DNA from: Serpula lacrymans var. lacrymans S7.9
Lineage: Eukaryota > Basidiomycota > Agaricomycetes > Boletales > Serpulaceae
Assembly: GCF_000218685.1 (NCBI RefSeq)
Contig: NW_006763290.1
Span: 2,537,855 to 2,601,854, forward strand
DNA: 64,000 nt
Direction: 5' to 3'
Shown here: piece after piece, positions 1-10,842 of the stretch
How positions within the stretch are numbered: position 1 is the stretch's first letter
Layout: each line of letters starts with the position of its first letter
Position numbers and translations under genes: made by a program
Notes under the pieces: generated by a model
Told to the model about the DNA's origin: nothing
Database searches by the model: none
What the model saw: only the letters and a program-made list of their open reading frames with translations

Positions 1-1281
1 GGGTAAATCTGAAGAAAAGTATTTCAAGATGGTGGTAGGGTAATATTTGAGATGATGGGACATACCTGGGGATAGTTCCTGGACACTGAATTTGCACTGG
101 CAAGTTGGCATTTGCAACATTTCTGGTGTTTGAATGTAAAAAATACAAGTCCAACTTTCATCACGTGTATTTTTCTCAAAACTCCCATGGGCACAATTTG
201 TGGCATTAAATCCATGTATAGCATGTCTGAACCATTTAACATCTCAGTCACTCAGACATAATGCCCTACACCAGACTTTCAACCCCTCCCCAACCAAAGA
301 CACCATTGCAATGTCTTTTTCCACCCAAGACAAGATCTACAAAGCCAACAAGCGCGTTAAGAAGGCTGTTATGTACTGGCCCCTGGTTTTTTTTCAATAC
401 AGGGACCAGTTTGTGGAGAGGCTGAGGGAGGAAGTAGTGAGTGGGACAGGCACGATAAAGGAGGGAAACAACACCGGGTATGACTTCCACGTCCCCCGGC
501 TTTTTTTGACTGCCATCACGCGGTTTTGCGGGGCAGAGGGTGAGGGAAGGGCAGTGGATCCATCATTGATCACCCAGGAAAACAAGATGGTGGAGGAATC
601 AGTCTGGTTTGAGCCCAGGAGATAGACTCCTGAGAGGAGGGAGGCTCTGGACAATAGGTGGTGGTTGCAAAGTAAGTTTTTTTATTTTTTCATCCTTTTT
701 CAATTACTTACTAACTGTTTCTTTTCACAGTGGTTCCCCCTTGTCCTCGTCTTTTTGCCACCATGCCCATCAAACCAGCATGTTCTAAAAGCCCCCGGGC
801 ACCCACCACTGGCAAAAAAAAGCACAACTTTGCTCACGTAACAGTAGTGCCTTCAAAGAGGGCAAAGAGGACAGCTCCGTCCCAGCGCTCCCCCTCAAGG
901 CCATCTTGCCCCCAGCACACCCGCCCTTTCCCCGGGACTTCTAGTGGTCAGCGCCCAGACCCCATAGCACCTTCAACCGGCAAGGGAAAGGGAAAGGTGG
1001 TGGTGGAGATTACCAGGGGTGTAGAGGATGTGCAGAGGAAGAGCATGAGACATCCTGCAACAAGTGTAGCTGGGCGAAGTGCAAGTGCATCTGGGACAAC
1101 AATGCAAGCCTGGGGAGCAAGTCCCGGAAGCCAGTGGTCTCAGAGCCAGAAGTGCCAAGGGCTCTGGTCACTGCTCCTGACCATCCTATCAACATTGGGC
1201 CGCCCCGGGGAGCACCCAAGCTGGTCTACCAGCTTCATGGAATGACTGGGACCCAATTCACAATCAGGGTCCCCCCACCTT

Positions 1282-1509
1282 TGATAAAATTGGATAATGA
1301 CCAGACCAGGGATTGAACCTGGAACCTTCTGGATACATGCCAGCTGCTCTACCAATTGAGCTATATGGCCAAGGTTATACAATGTAGGATCTTAAACATG
1401 ACATGCAACCACGGACATCTTACACAGAATAGCTGCTGCATACTGGGCTGGCTTACAAATCAGAGGTATTATCCTATAGAGTATTGGTATGTCAGAGTAT
1501 ATTCTAACA
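1282..1509 (-). mobile_element. T1 copy 1: tRNA-bearing LTR-like element
   Basis: This 228-bp element is flanked by the perfect 5-bp duplication ACCTT (1277-1281 and 1510-1514). Read on the minus strand it starts TGTTAGAATATAC and ends TTTTATCA, so it has the TG...CA ends of an LTR. A 73-nt tRNA-like module lies close to its 3' end. It is inserted in HYP1 and its removal restores that reading frame. Two further copies lie at 6835-7064 and 30,161-30,388. A SINE is the alternative, but SINEs carry the tRNA part at the 5' end and have a 3' tail. Confidence 0.85.
1298..1370 (-). other. tRNA-like Pol III module inside T1
   Basis: The 73 nt fold as a near-canonical cloverleaf: acceptor GGCCATA with TCTGGTC, D stem GCTC/GAGC, T stem CCAGG/CCTGG with loop TTCAATC, and a 4-bp anticodon stem. 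The A box (TAGCTCAATTGG) and B box (GGTTCAATCCC) match the Pol III consensus. The anticodon loop CATGTAT would put TGT (Thr) at 34-36 but has A instead of U at position 33. It is therefore more likely a promoter module than a working tRNA gene. Confidence 0.75.
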
Positions 1510-2291
1510 ACCTTCACAAGCAGCAATCCTGGCTCCTGCTCACCATACTCCCCCATCTGCTGCACACCCTTCACGCCCTTTTCCCCCTCCACATGTGCAA
1601 GCCACGTCCCAGGAATCAAGGAGGCCTCCCCAGGTGTCCTATACAGAGCCTGGGGAAATGGGTGCCAATGCAATCTGTCCCAGCCCTAAGTGGATTGCCA
1701 GGATGAGGGAGGCTATCCCCTCACCTGCAAGGGAGGTTTTGGGTGCTGTGGCAAGGCTGCCATTGCCATCCTCCAGCCCACTTCCTATTTGTCCCCAGGA
1801 GGCTGCTGACATCCCCACAAACATCACACTCCCTTGCCCCAACACTCCCTTTGACTTGATGTCCCCACCTTTTCACCCTGATCTCTTCTTCCAACTCTTC
1901 CAACCCATTCAGGCGGGAAGAAGCGCCTTTGGATGTTCCCGGAACCCCTCATCTGTCCCTTGGGCCTCCTCCTTACTGGCCATTTGAGGCCCCACAAGGG
2001 GATTTACCTCAGCCACGGAGGCCTCATACACCCCTGGGAGGTGAGGTCCCTAGTGCTGTCACTCCTCAAAGTGATGGCCGGGACCTCATAGACTTCAGCT
2101 TTACATCCCCAGTTCCCAGCCACATACAATGATTGTCCCTGGCACAGCAGTGGAGTCCGCCTTCTTCCTTGAAAGAAAGGGTAGCAAGGATGGAACAAAG
2201 GCAGGGGATCATTAGGGATCTCTATGAGAGGATTAGCCAGCTGGAGGATGAGGCAGCAAGGTTGAAAGCAAAGGAGAATGAGTATAATTAG

Positions 2292-2651
2292 AAGAAATCA
2301 TAGTTCAATGGACTTGTGATATATATTTCATTTTTTCTTTCTTTTTTTTCAACTAGATTTTATTTCCGTATACTTAGTTTCTCCTCACTCACCACTCAGT
2401 GTACATTTAATTACTTGATCCATATAAATTTGAACTACCTACATTACAATTTTAGTGTGATTATGTGTGATAAAAAACAAGTCTAAGAACTCTACCCCGG
2501 GACTCATCAATGTGGCCTGGGACCTGTCTAACTTCAACACATTGATAAGCTATCTGTAAGTGATGCTTGGCAACATGGGAACATTGCCTGGGAACAGTCT
2601 ATAGCCAAGTGATCTATGATAAATTCAGCCCAGGATGTAAGATCATGTAAC
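2292..2651. other. no gene recognised
   Basis: AT-rich sequence between HYP1 and the T2 element. I see no open frame of interest and no clear repeat. Confidence 0.5.
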
Positions 2652-2847
2652 TGACAAATTATGACATTCATTTATAGTATGAGAAAACATGCATTGACCA
2701 GGGCTTGAACCTGGGACTCCAGCTTTCATGGTCTGGTGCTTTACCAACTAAGCTACCAAGGTGTACTTGGAAATCATACTGATTGGTTGCATGCCCAGAA
2801 GGTCCAGAATTACTGTACACGGGTGCGGATCTCATTGTGTTGTGATA
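2652..2847 (-). mobile_element. T2 copy 1: tRNA-bearing short element
   Basis: This 196-bp element is flanked by the perfect 5-bp duplication GTAAC (2647-2651 and 2848-2852). On the minus strand it starts TATCACAACACAATG and ends AATTTGTCA. It carries a tRNA-like part with A box TAGCTTAGTTGG and B-box-like GGTTCAAGCCC, about 45 nt from the 3' end. The second copy is at 52,329-52,512. It differs in sequence from T1 but shares the size, the 5-bp duplication and the 3'-placed tRNA module. Confidence 0.8.
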
Positions 2848-2955
2848 GTAACCCGGGATGACTATAACGCTCACATCCCCGGGTACACATTTTAAACCCA
2901 GGGCCATTATATACATTTATTACATTACTGTACAAGAGGTCGGTTTACCTACTAT

Positions 2956-4589
2956 TCAATGCCTCCTGGGTTTCTTTACCTTTAGCGTCTGATCTACCTT
3001 GGTGTCCTTGGCTTGTTGAAGCTGCTTTACTGGACTATTACCTGACCTTGTCCTGTGTGCAATATTCCTGGGTTCCTCATCCATCTCCTCATGCCCACAT
3101 TTGGTGGGACTCTGCATCACTCTTGTTACCATCCTGGGTAGAGGCCCTGCCTTGTCAGGGAAGACGGATTCCAAGCTATTTTGTATTGCAGTGGTCATGT
3201 CCTTGCAGAATGGGAGGATAGTTTCGCCCACCCTGGAAAACTCAATGTATGACCACATCAGGTTGTCATCCTCATCAGCAAACTGGATTATTCCTCCTCA
3301 GCATATAATGTGGTGATGAACTTCCTCTGAGACTTGTGTGTAATAGAAGCATGCTGGGGACTCTCCTTGTCCACTTCTTCTATACCTACAGATTGCTTCC
3401 CCAAGATAGAAGAAGCCAGGACGGGGTTGGGCATTGGTTTGGAGGGCCCGGACCTGGTTGTTGATTCCTGGAAGGCTACAATTTGTCACCTTGCAGCTGG
3501 TTTGGGGGGCCCGGGCTGGTTTTGAACGTCAGCACTGTGTTCATCATCACTTGAATTTCATCAAGCCCCTCAAGCTCCTCTTGTTCCTTGTTGGTGGATT
3601 TGCTTCTTGGTACAACCATTCTCGCTCTGGGAAGGGCTCTCTTCATTGCTTCCTTCTCTTTATCCTTTCCTTTATTGGCTACTGGGTGCAGACTAGATTT
3701 GAACCTAAAGGTAACTTTGGCATTTATATTGTTCTGCTGGTTGTACCAATGGTCCAACAGACCCCGTGTCTCCTCCTTTGTCATATGTGATGGTTCCTGG
3801 AACTTGTACCCTGAAGGTATGTACCCCTTTGATAAGTCAATATAGTCACCCAGGCACTTCACAAGGCTGGTCCAAGGTACTGAAGTCTTTGGGTTTCCAG
3901 TGGAAATCTGGTAATATGTCATCAGGAAAGACCTGAGGATAGCCTGTAGGTCTGAAAAGGTTGCCGGGGAAAACAGATCCTCATCTACAAGAATGGCCTT
4001 GTGCATACTTGCCCCAAGCCTCCCATATCTTTATGTTTTACCAGTCGGGTTGTACCTTGCTAAAATGCTTAAACACAGCTTTGTCATTTTGTTTATGGCT
4101 GCAATTAAAGCAATCAGTTCCAGTAACCACACACCCAATTTCAGCCTTAGGTCCATAGACTACTTACAAGGACATGCAAGTGGTTCCATTTGTATCTCTA
4201 TGGGCAGTGAGCACAAAACTCAACATTCCCAGATCCCGGCTCACTTGCATCTGCAAGTCCTACACTATTTTCCTACCCTTCATTTTAGCAGCTCTGGGTA
4301 TCTTTAGTCACTATTTGTCTTGGGTGAGTCAAGGACATTATCCTCACTTTTGTCTCACATCCTCTGATGGCCCATTGATATACCACTCCTCACGCTTCTC
4401 TTTTAATTCAGCTTGCTCCTCCTCACTGAGCTCAGTCAATGTTGCCTTCAGAACACTTTACAGTTTACCAATATGACCTGCCTGCCCCAGCTTGATTTCG
4501 TAAAGGGTCCACATCCTCTTCTCCGCCTCCTTCTTCTTCACTATGTTGAGCACTTGGATTAGACCTAAATACTTTCCATGCCTGGCAAC
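2956..4589 (-). pseudogene. HYP2: hypothetical protein gene, decayed
   Basis: I do not recognise a function. The minus strand holds consecutive segments in related frames. First is an acidic helical stretch (TELSEEEQAELKEKREEW, around 4400-4460). A central block follows (3476-4006, MHKAILVDEDLFSPATF then VPWTSLVKCLGDYIDLSKGY). A basic C-terminal tail (2956-3258) comes last. Stops and frame changes separate the blocks, although some gaps could be introns. The style matches a multicopy agaricomycete family I know only as hypothetical. The short LTR-A copy at 4590-4747 abuts its upstream end and may interrupt it. Confidence 0.5.
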
Positions 4590-4747
4590 TGTTACAACCA
4601 AGAGTTTGTATACTCTGGCGCACAACTTAGACAAGCTTTGAGTAAAGTGAGTGGGAGTGGTTACCCATGGCACAGTGTGTGAAAACTATAAAAGATAGTT
4701 CAAGTGGAGAATGAAATTTAAAGGTCCAAAAATTGTGTATTGTTACA
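4590..4747 (-). mobile_element. LTR-A copy with internal deletion
   Basis: The 158 bp correspond to both ends of LTR-A joined together. The minus strand starts TGTAACAATACACAATTTTTGG and ends with the CTCTGGCGCAC...TTGTTACA type terminus, but about 260 bp of the middle is missing. It is flanked by a perfect GCAAC duplication (4585-4589 and 4748-4752). The deletion may predate or postdate insertion; the duplication alone does not tell. Confidence 0.75.
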
Positions 4748-4851
4748 GCAACCCTTTCCCTGGGCTCTTTGTGTTACAATACACATATTTACAGACATTC
4801 AACTTTCTTTCTCCACTTCAACTTTTTCTTTCAGTTTTCACACAGTTGCGC

Positions 4852-5268
4852 TGTTACGATAACACAATTTTTGGACCTTTCCTTTAATTTTCATTCTCTG
4901 CTTTAACCTTTTTACTATAGTTCACACTCCGTGCCATGCGGCACTTTCCTTTTTCGTTCTAACTCCACCTTCTCGTGCAGCGCTGCCATTATTCTTCTTT
5001 TAGACACAAACTCTCTCATGCAGTGGAGCTGGTCACACGGGCTGCGCCCTCTGACATCATCAGCCACTGCTTTTATCAACTGTATAGTACATAGGTACAA
5101 ACACTCTGTATTAGTATAAATACCCCAATAGATCAAGGAGACTCCTCAGCGAGTCCTCCTGTTGTATACCAACAAACTCTCTGCAGCTTAAGGGGTAACC
5201 ACTCCCTCATCACTACCTTTATAGTGTGTTTCTGTGTGCGCCAGAGTAACTAACTCTTGGTTGTTACA
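4852..5268 (+). mobile_element. solo LTR-A nested in another LTR-A
   Basis: This complete 417-bp LTR starts TGTTACGATAACACA and ends TTGGTTGTTACA. It is inserted in the LTR at 4782-6266. The flanks TGCGC and TGTGC match at 4 of 5 bases, consistent with a 5-bp target duplication. It contains the family's conserved dyad around GACTCCTCAGCGAGTCC. Confidence 0.8.
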
Positions 5269-5394
5269 TGTGCCATGCAGCACTTTCCCTTTGTTCAAAC
5301 TCCACCTTCTCACGCTGCACTGCTTTTCTTATTTTTAGATAAAAGTCTTTCACACAGTGGAGCTAGTCACACGGGCTGTACCCTATGACATCAT

Positions 5395-6045
5395 TAGTCT
5401 GGTCCAAAGTATGGACCTTTGGCAGGAACCCCCACTTTGGTAGTAATAGAGAAGGCACCATGAGCGGCACATTTGGCTTGGACTCAGCATTTTGTGGCTA
5501 GTCACACCAGGAAAAAGCACATAAATGTTTCAGCTGAAACAGCTACTGTAGAGAACAAATGTACATGATCACTACTATTGTATCACAGCTACAATAATTT
5601 ATATAGCACCTTGGACCTATATGACTTTGAATATCCCATTTCTTCTTGCCCATGTTTTGGTTCAGGTGTGTCTGCAATTTGTAGTGGCGTTTTAATTGGA
5701 GTGGCTGACGGTTTTATTATCTCAATGACTCAGCATCTGTTTGGGATGGAAGAAAATCTTGAAACTAGTGTTGTTCATCATCTGAAAGCTTCACTATCAA
5801 CTCTACCAATTCACACAAAGGCTAAGTGGTGAGTTATGCTGGTTAAAGCAATAGATAGCCTTTACTGTGATGCTCAGCCATATTCAATTGGGGCAATTGA
5901 GCTTAAAATCAAGGTGCAAAAGAGCTCAATAACTGTGTTATTGGCACCAAAGAGGGGTTCACGCCAAATGGTCTTACTTTGGTGCAGACCTTATTTACAA
6001 GATATTGACTCATCATATATTGAATTAGGTAAGCAAGGGAGACTA
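5395..6045. mobile_element. 651-bp DNA-transposon-like insertion
   Basis: It interrupts the LTR-A at 4782-6266 and is flanked by the direct repeat TGACATCAT (5386-5394 and 6046-6054), extendable to 12 bp with the preceding CTA. Its ends are TAGTCT and AGACTA, a 6-bp inverted repeat. A duplication of about 9 bp points to Mutator-like elements, or hAT if the true duplication is 8 bp. It contains an open frame of 84 codons (5578-5832) with no recognisable domain, so it is probably non-autonomous. Confidence 0.65.
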
Positions 6046-6266
6046 TGACATCATCAGCCACTAATTTATCAAATTGTATAGTACAACATGTACAAATAAC
6101 CTGTAGTAGTATAAATACCCCAATAGATCCAGGAGACTCCTCAGCAAGTCCTGCTGTTGTATACCCATAAATAACTTGGTCCTATCATAAGGGGTTTACT
6201 CACTCCTCCATTTTCCTACTTGCTTGTCACTGTGTGCGCCAGAGTATTCAAACTTTGGTTGTAATA

Positions 6267-6834
6267 CTTTGTTACCACTGTAGTTGTATAATCAATACCT
6301 GACTCGCTGCAATATTAATTATAAGCATGTCTGTTAATTTCTTGATGTTAGTGAGTACATGTTCCCCCAAATATTCCCAGATTTCATTCCAGGTCTTATC
6401 AGGTACACATCCCTGTTGTAGAGAATTTGCACCCCAAAACTCTTCCAAATGTGGATTGAGTATTTCAATCTGGGCGTCATTACAAAGTACTTTAGGCATG
6501 ATTAAATGTGGTACAAGTCAAAAAGTGAGGTGCGTGTTTGAAGATGAGCACTATCTTTCTCTTTTCCATTTGAGTGTAAATTTTCAGTCAATTAAATACC
6601 ACATTCATTCATTCCAAGCAAAGATTTGGCTCTTCTGTCAGATCTGAGCAATGATATCATTGTCTTAACTCCATACCGGGTCTTCAGCTAAGGCCTGGAA
6701 CGTGTCAGGTACCTCCCAGCCTATGCCTTCCCTGATATATTGCTTCTTATAAGGAAGTTTAATGCCAGGTTCATCAAGTAAATTAGCCCTGAGAGGCCTG
6801 GGTATCATAGAAACTAATATAAATTAGAAGCATG
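6267..6834. other. no gene recognised
   Basis: Sequence between the LTR-A nest and T1 copy 2. A 75-codon open frame on the minus strand (6272-6499) has no recognisable motif. Confidence 0.4.
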
Positions 6835-7064
6835 TGTTAGAATATACTCTGACATATCAATACTCCATAGGATAATACTTCTGATTTGTAAGCCAACCCA
6901 GTATGCAGCAGCTATACTGTGTAAGACATCCGTGGTTGCATGTCATGTTTAAGATCCTGTATTGTATAACCTTGGCCATATAGCTCAATTGGTAGCGCAG
7001 CTGGCATGTATCCAGAAGGTTCCAGGTTCAACCCCTGCTCCATATTGACTACTGCCTTCTATCA
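6835..7064 (+). mobile_element. T1 copy 2
   Basis: Same element as at 1282-1509, in plus orientation. It starts TGTTAGAATATACTC and carries the A box (TAGCTCAATTGG) and B box (GGTTCAACCCC). The last 25 bp have diverged and the right end is uncertain; it could extend to 7080. No perfect target duplication is seen, but GCATG before and GCATC at 7081 match 4 of 5. This is the oldest-looking of the three copies. Confidence 0.7.
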
Positions 7065-7439
7065 TAAATATCCTATATGAGCATCTTCAAACATCATTTT
7101 TTCTCTGCAGAATTATTTAGCATGGGCAGCAGCTTCTCCCAATATGTGGCTCCAATGTTACAAAGAGTAGATTGGATGAAGTTCAAAATAAGCAGAGGTG
7201 TGCAAACAAAACAAATAAGTGTGAAAGACCACATATCCCAATCAATTTTGTCAACACCCTGTCAAACTCCTCATAAACATAATATGTTCCCCATCCAAGA
7301 CATTAATCAACCTGTCCTTGAGCCATTGGTTATACCTCCAAAGAAGGCAAGTTCATTGAGTAAGTACATTCATTATTATTTGTCTGACATTGGTTTAGTC
7401 AAAAAATAATTACATGAGACAATGGCTGGATCATCATTC

Positions 7440-9640
7440 AGAGTATCTGCAAGTCCTCATATGAGAAGAGGGGTGGTCCCTAGGACAGACTTGCAGCCTA
7501 TGTTTAGTAAGAGAAGGAACTTGGCAGTGTACAGAATATTTGAGAATACCAGAGTATTGCATGTCATGCTGCAGCAATGCTCACCAGAGATTACCATTTC
7601 ATAGAGTTGAGCAATGGGTGGGCACACATTTTGAATCTTCTTGGCTTTATGAAGCCAGCTTGGTAATTCATCTGGACCACACTGGGAAAACATACTTGGG
7701 ATGTCATGACAACCACAGTCTAGCAGAGGACAACTCACAGGAGTGTGATTCTTAGGGGGACGGTACCCAGGACAATTTTCCAGGTGCCCCATCAGACAAT
7801 GAGGAAGGAAAATTATGGGAAGATGAAGAAGTAATCACAATGGGTGACATGCCCCAAAGGACTGGCACCAACATCAATGTCAACACAATTATGCTTCTGG
7901 TAGACAGATCCAGCATGCATCATTTGCCCATAAGATGGTATAACTGTCTCAATGCTTCTTGCTCAGATGTTCAGCCCTTGTCCAATAGGTTGTACCCAGC
8001 AAGTCAGAAGAAGCCTCATACAGTATTCACCTTTTCTTTTCTTGATGACTTTTTAATCAATAACAAAGAATGTAAAACTTCTGCAATGACTTTCTATTCC
8101 AAGATATGGTGGATGACAAACATTGCGTTCCCTCACAAGGTCCCAGTGCATCCCTCAGTTTTAGACTTCCCGGGAACCTCAATAATATTTTCCCCCTCTA
8201 GAATAGATATCAGGAGTTCATGAGGGTGTCCCAGCAGTGGAGACATTTGGAATATATGCATTTGGATGGATTTGCACACCAACCCAGCTGTCACCCTTCC
8301 CTGGGGTCTCTAGCATTGTTTTGCCCAGCTTGCCCTCAGCCGGATATCAATGTCTCGCTTGATTGGAAGCAGAATCCCCTCAGGCAGTATCACTTGAGGA
8401 CTTTTTTCATGGACGGAAACTTTAATGCAGAGCACATGAAGTCAAAGAACCCCCATGATGATGTCCCATTGGCCAATGACACAGCATTCTTGACAGCAAA
8501 CCAACCATACATGGAGCACCTCAAAATTGCCAAAGAAAATAAAGTGGGGTCTACTTGTAATAACCACAGAGCTGTAAACCTGGCAAACAAGGACTGGTAG
8601 CACCTTGATGCTATTTTGCCCAGGTGCCATAGTGTGACAACACCAACAAGACACAGTCTTGGAGCACAATGAAAACAACACTCAAAAGAAGAGGAAGAGG
8701 TGGGAGTGGTTACCCATTAGGTTTCAACAAGTTAGTTATTGGTAGACAACAGAAGGACTCGCTGAGTCCTTCCCCATGTATTGCTCCTGTATATATACTA
8801 AAATACATGAGGTACTGTACAGTTGTAAATAGAGTTTAAAGTCTGATATTTAGCATGTGACCAGTCACATGATGAGTCTATACATTGGTCAGGTGTTGTG
8901 TCATGTGACTATGAAAAGTCAAAAATGTAAAGTAAAGTAAATGGTCACATGACTGGTCATGTGACTTGGAAAAATAAAAGTAAAAGTGCAAAAGGTAAAG
9001 TGTAAGTAGGTACTGGTACGTCAATTATAACATATAGTGGATATTCAGAAAGGTGAACAGTGAGTAGCCCACAAATTTGTGATCGTGGCAATCGCTCACT
9101 CTTCATGGCCAAATGAACATGGACTATTCCTTGTGTCAGGCCTTGTCTTCATTGGCCGAGATTGACTCAGTCATAGTCCTCTACGATATAATGTGCCAAT
9201 ATGGTAGATACTTTTTGAAAAGGGTCCTTGAAAGTCCCTATCTTCAGGTCCCCAGTGGTATATCCTTGTACAAGGGCATTAAATTATTTCATGTGCATGG
9301 ACATCAAGACATCTGCTTCCCAAGATATGCGCCTAACTTTATCCCCGGGACTGGGCAGGTTAATGGTGAGATATTAGAAACACTTTGGGCTCCCCTCAAT
9401 GAAGTCTCCTGAAGCATGGGCTATGAGCAAGTAACATAGGCAAGAAATATTAGATGATCACATGAGTGATTCCAATTGGAAGAAGCTTATATGAATGGGT
9501 AGGTCCCGGGCTTCAATAGCTCACCCATGTTCATGACTAAGTGCATGCCTAGTTATGGCACTTTGCAAGAAATTCAAAGTCGGAGACAGGTTTAGCTTTT
9601 GTTATATTTTGATGTTGCCTCACACAAATCAACAAAAAGT
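7440..9640 (+). pseudogene. KDZ-1 transposase pseudogene
   Basis: This is a remnant of a Kyakuja-Dileera-Zisupton transposase, the DNA-transposon family common in basidiomycetes. In order it shows a CxC2-like N-terminal segment (CSNAHQRLPFHRVEQWVG, near 7570), then the block ECKTSAMTFYSKIWWMTN (near 8080). The core follows (LALFCPACPQPDINV, then FMDGNFNAEHM and NNHRAVN, 8300-8590). The C-terminal part reads MDYSLCQAL, then YDIMCQYG, FHVHGHQD and GEILETLWAPLNEVS (9110-9412). Decay continues to about 9640. There are frame changes near 8220, stops, and an LTR-B insertion at 8633-9032. Confidence 0.8.
8633..9032 (-). mobile_element. LTR-B solo LTR inside KDZ-1
   Basis: About 400 bp, a diverged relative of LTR-A in minus orientation. 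It shares the GGGAGTGGTTACCC block and the dyad GGACTCGCTGAGTCC, and ends TTATAACA. The flanks CATAG and TATAG match at 4 of 5. The KDZ reading continues across it from LPRCHS to VDIQKGEQ, which supports the boundaries. Confidence 0.7.
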
Positions 9641-9723
9641 GCACAGCCACAGAACAACTGGAGTTAGAGGAAAAGTGTTAATGCCTGCTCTCCCATGTAG
9701 ATGCTTTCAACATTTGTCATACT

Positions 9724-10001
9724 AATGTTGGTATACACTAGAAGAGGACTTGCTGAGTCCTTCCCCCATGTATTGGTCAAGTATATATACTATAATACAT
9801 GAGGTACTATACAGTTGATAAATAAAGTTAAAAGTCTGATGTCCAGCATAAAACCAGCCACATGTTGAGCCTAGACACTGGTCAGGTGATGTATCACATG
9901 ATCAATCATGCAACTTGGAAAATGAAAAAATAAAATAAAAGTACAGTAAAAGTAAAGTAAGTGCTAAGATAGGTGCTGGAAGTGTTTATTGTAGCAAGTT
10001 T
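9724..10001 (-). mobile_element. LTR-B fragment
   Basis: Second copy of LTR-B, colinear with 8690-9032 from the GGACTTGCTGAGTCC dyad through the AAAGTAAAGTAAG-rich stretch to its end near GTAGCA. The left boundary is approximate and no target duplication is identified. Confidence 0.55.
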
Positions 10002-10366
10002 CTTTTGTAGTTTTCACACACTGTGCCATGCGGCACTTTCTATTTTGTTCAAACTCCATTTTCTTGTGCTGCACTGCTTTCCTTTATTCTTAGCTACAAG
10101 TCTCTCACACAGTGGAGCTGGTCACACGGGCTGCACCCTATGACATCATCAGCCACTGCCTTCATCAACTACATAGTGCACATGTATAAATAGTCCGTAG
10201 TAGTATAAATACCCCAATAGATCAAGGAGACTACTCAGCAAGTCCTCCTGTTGTTTACCCACAACTAACTCGGTCCTAAAACCTAAAGAAGTTTATCCAC
10301 TCACTCACTCACTCCTCTCTGCTTGTTTTTTCTGTGCGCCAGAGTATAAAAACTTTGGTTGTAACA
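10002..10366 (+). mobile_element. LTR-A, 5'-truncated
   Basis: It begins inside the LTR-A consensus (TAGTTTTCACACACTGTGCC) and runs to the end TTGGTTGTAACA. The first 60 or so bases are missing where it meets the LTR-B fragment. Confidence 0.7.
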
Positions 10367-10842
10367 ATTTCAATAGTGTAACATCTTGATCACCTTTTTA
10401 CAAATGCTGTTATGGCTTGATGATAACCAAAAGGGTATTTTACCACCGTCAGCATGTTGGAATGATCACAAAAGCCCCTGTCACAATAAATCTTACACAA
10501 GATAAGGATGTAGGTTAGAACACATAATCTGGATCTGGTTAGTGGTTGCCAATACATCCATGCTAGGTATGCCACATTTGTTGCTAAACCCATATATATT
10601 ATGATTGTTGAATTGATTGGACTTAGAGAAATGTCCATGGTTGTAATAAAACTAAGTGAAACTCAGCCGCTGCCCAAGAGGCTATAGAAACGACTGAGGT
10701 ATTCCTATACTAAACCCCCTACTACTTATAGTCAGAGGTGCTACTCGCTACAGTATAATGGCTCCTAGGAGAACAATGGTTACTCCATGGAGTGGTGGCT
10801 ATGCTCCATGGAGAACAATGGCTGCTTCGGCAGAGACCGGGT
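10367..10842. other. no gene recognised; flank of Copia-1
   Basis: This holds the untranslated 3' side of Copia-1 and unassigned sequence. Three short palindromes, CTCCTAGGAG and CTCCATGGAG twice, are spaced within 10,768-10,821. The Copia-1 LTR is not identified. Confidence 0.35.

Larger units (their letters stand above)
311..2291 (+). pseudogene. HYP1: broken hypothetical protein gene split by T1
   Basis: I do not recognise a function. Exon 1 starts at ATG 311 (MSFSTQDKIYKANK) and reads through a charged region, but has an in-frame TAG at 623-625. A GT-AG intron follows (about 672-730). Exon 2 is rich in Ser, Pro and Lys. A frame change near 1030 then gives a short Cys cluster (SCNKCSWAKCKC). 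A T1 element sits at 1282-1509. Removing it with one copy of its target duplication joins RVPPP to SQAAILAPAH in one frame. The C-terminus is a probable coiled coil (RDLYERISQLEDEAARLKAK) ending at TAG 2289-2291. Its layout resembles a multicopy agaricomycete hypothetical family, by memory only. Confidence 0.55.
4782..6266 (+). mobile_element. LTR-A copy split by two later insertions
   Basis: Pieces of one gypsy-type LTR can be read at 4782-4851, 5269-5394 and 6055-6266. Together they run from TGTTACAATACACA to TTGGTTGTAATA. The first gap is a complete LTR-A copy (4852-5268). The second is a 651-bp element (5395-6045). The order of events is this LTR first, then the other two. Confidence 0.75.

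Noticed and set aside
1298..1370. A functional tRNA-Thr(TGT) gene
   Set aside because: It folds as a cloverleaf, but lacks U33, has a mismatch in the anticodon stem, and lies inside a mobile element present three times with the same flanks.
8633..9032. LTR-B and LTR-A as unrelated families
   Set aside because: They share the GGGAGTGGTTACCC block, the same dyad and similar ends in the same order, so I treat LTR-B as a diverged subfamily.
10390..10638. A small membrane protein gene on the minus strand
   Set aside because: The 82-codon frame is hydrophobic, but has no motif, no gene context and lies between LTR and Copia-1 remnants.
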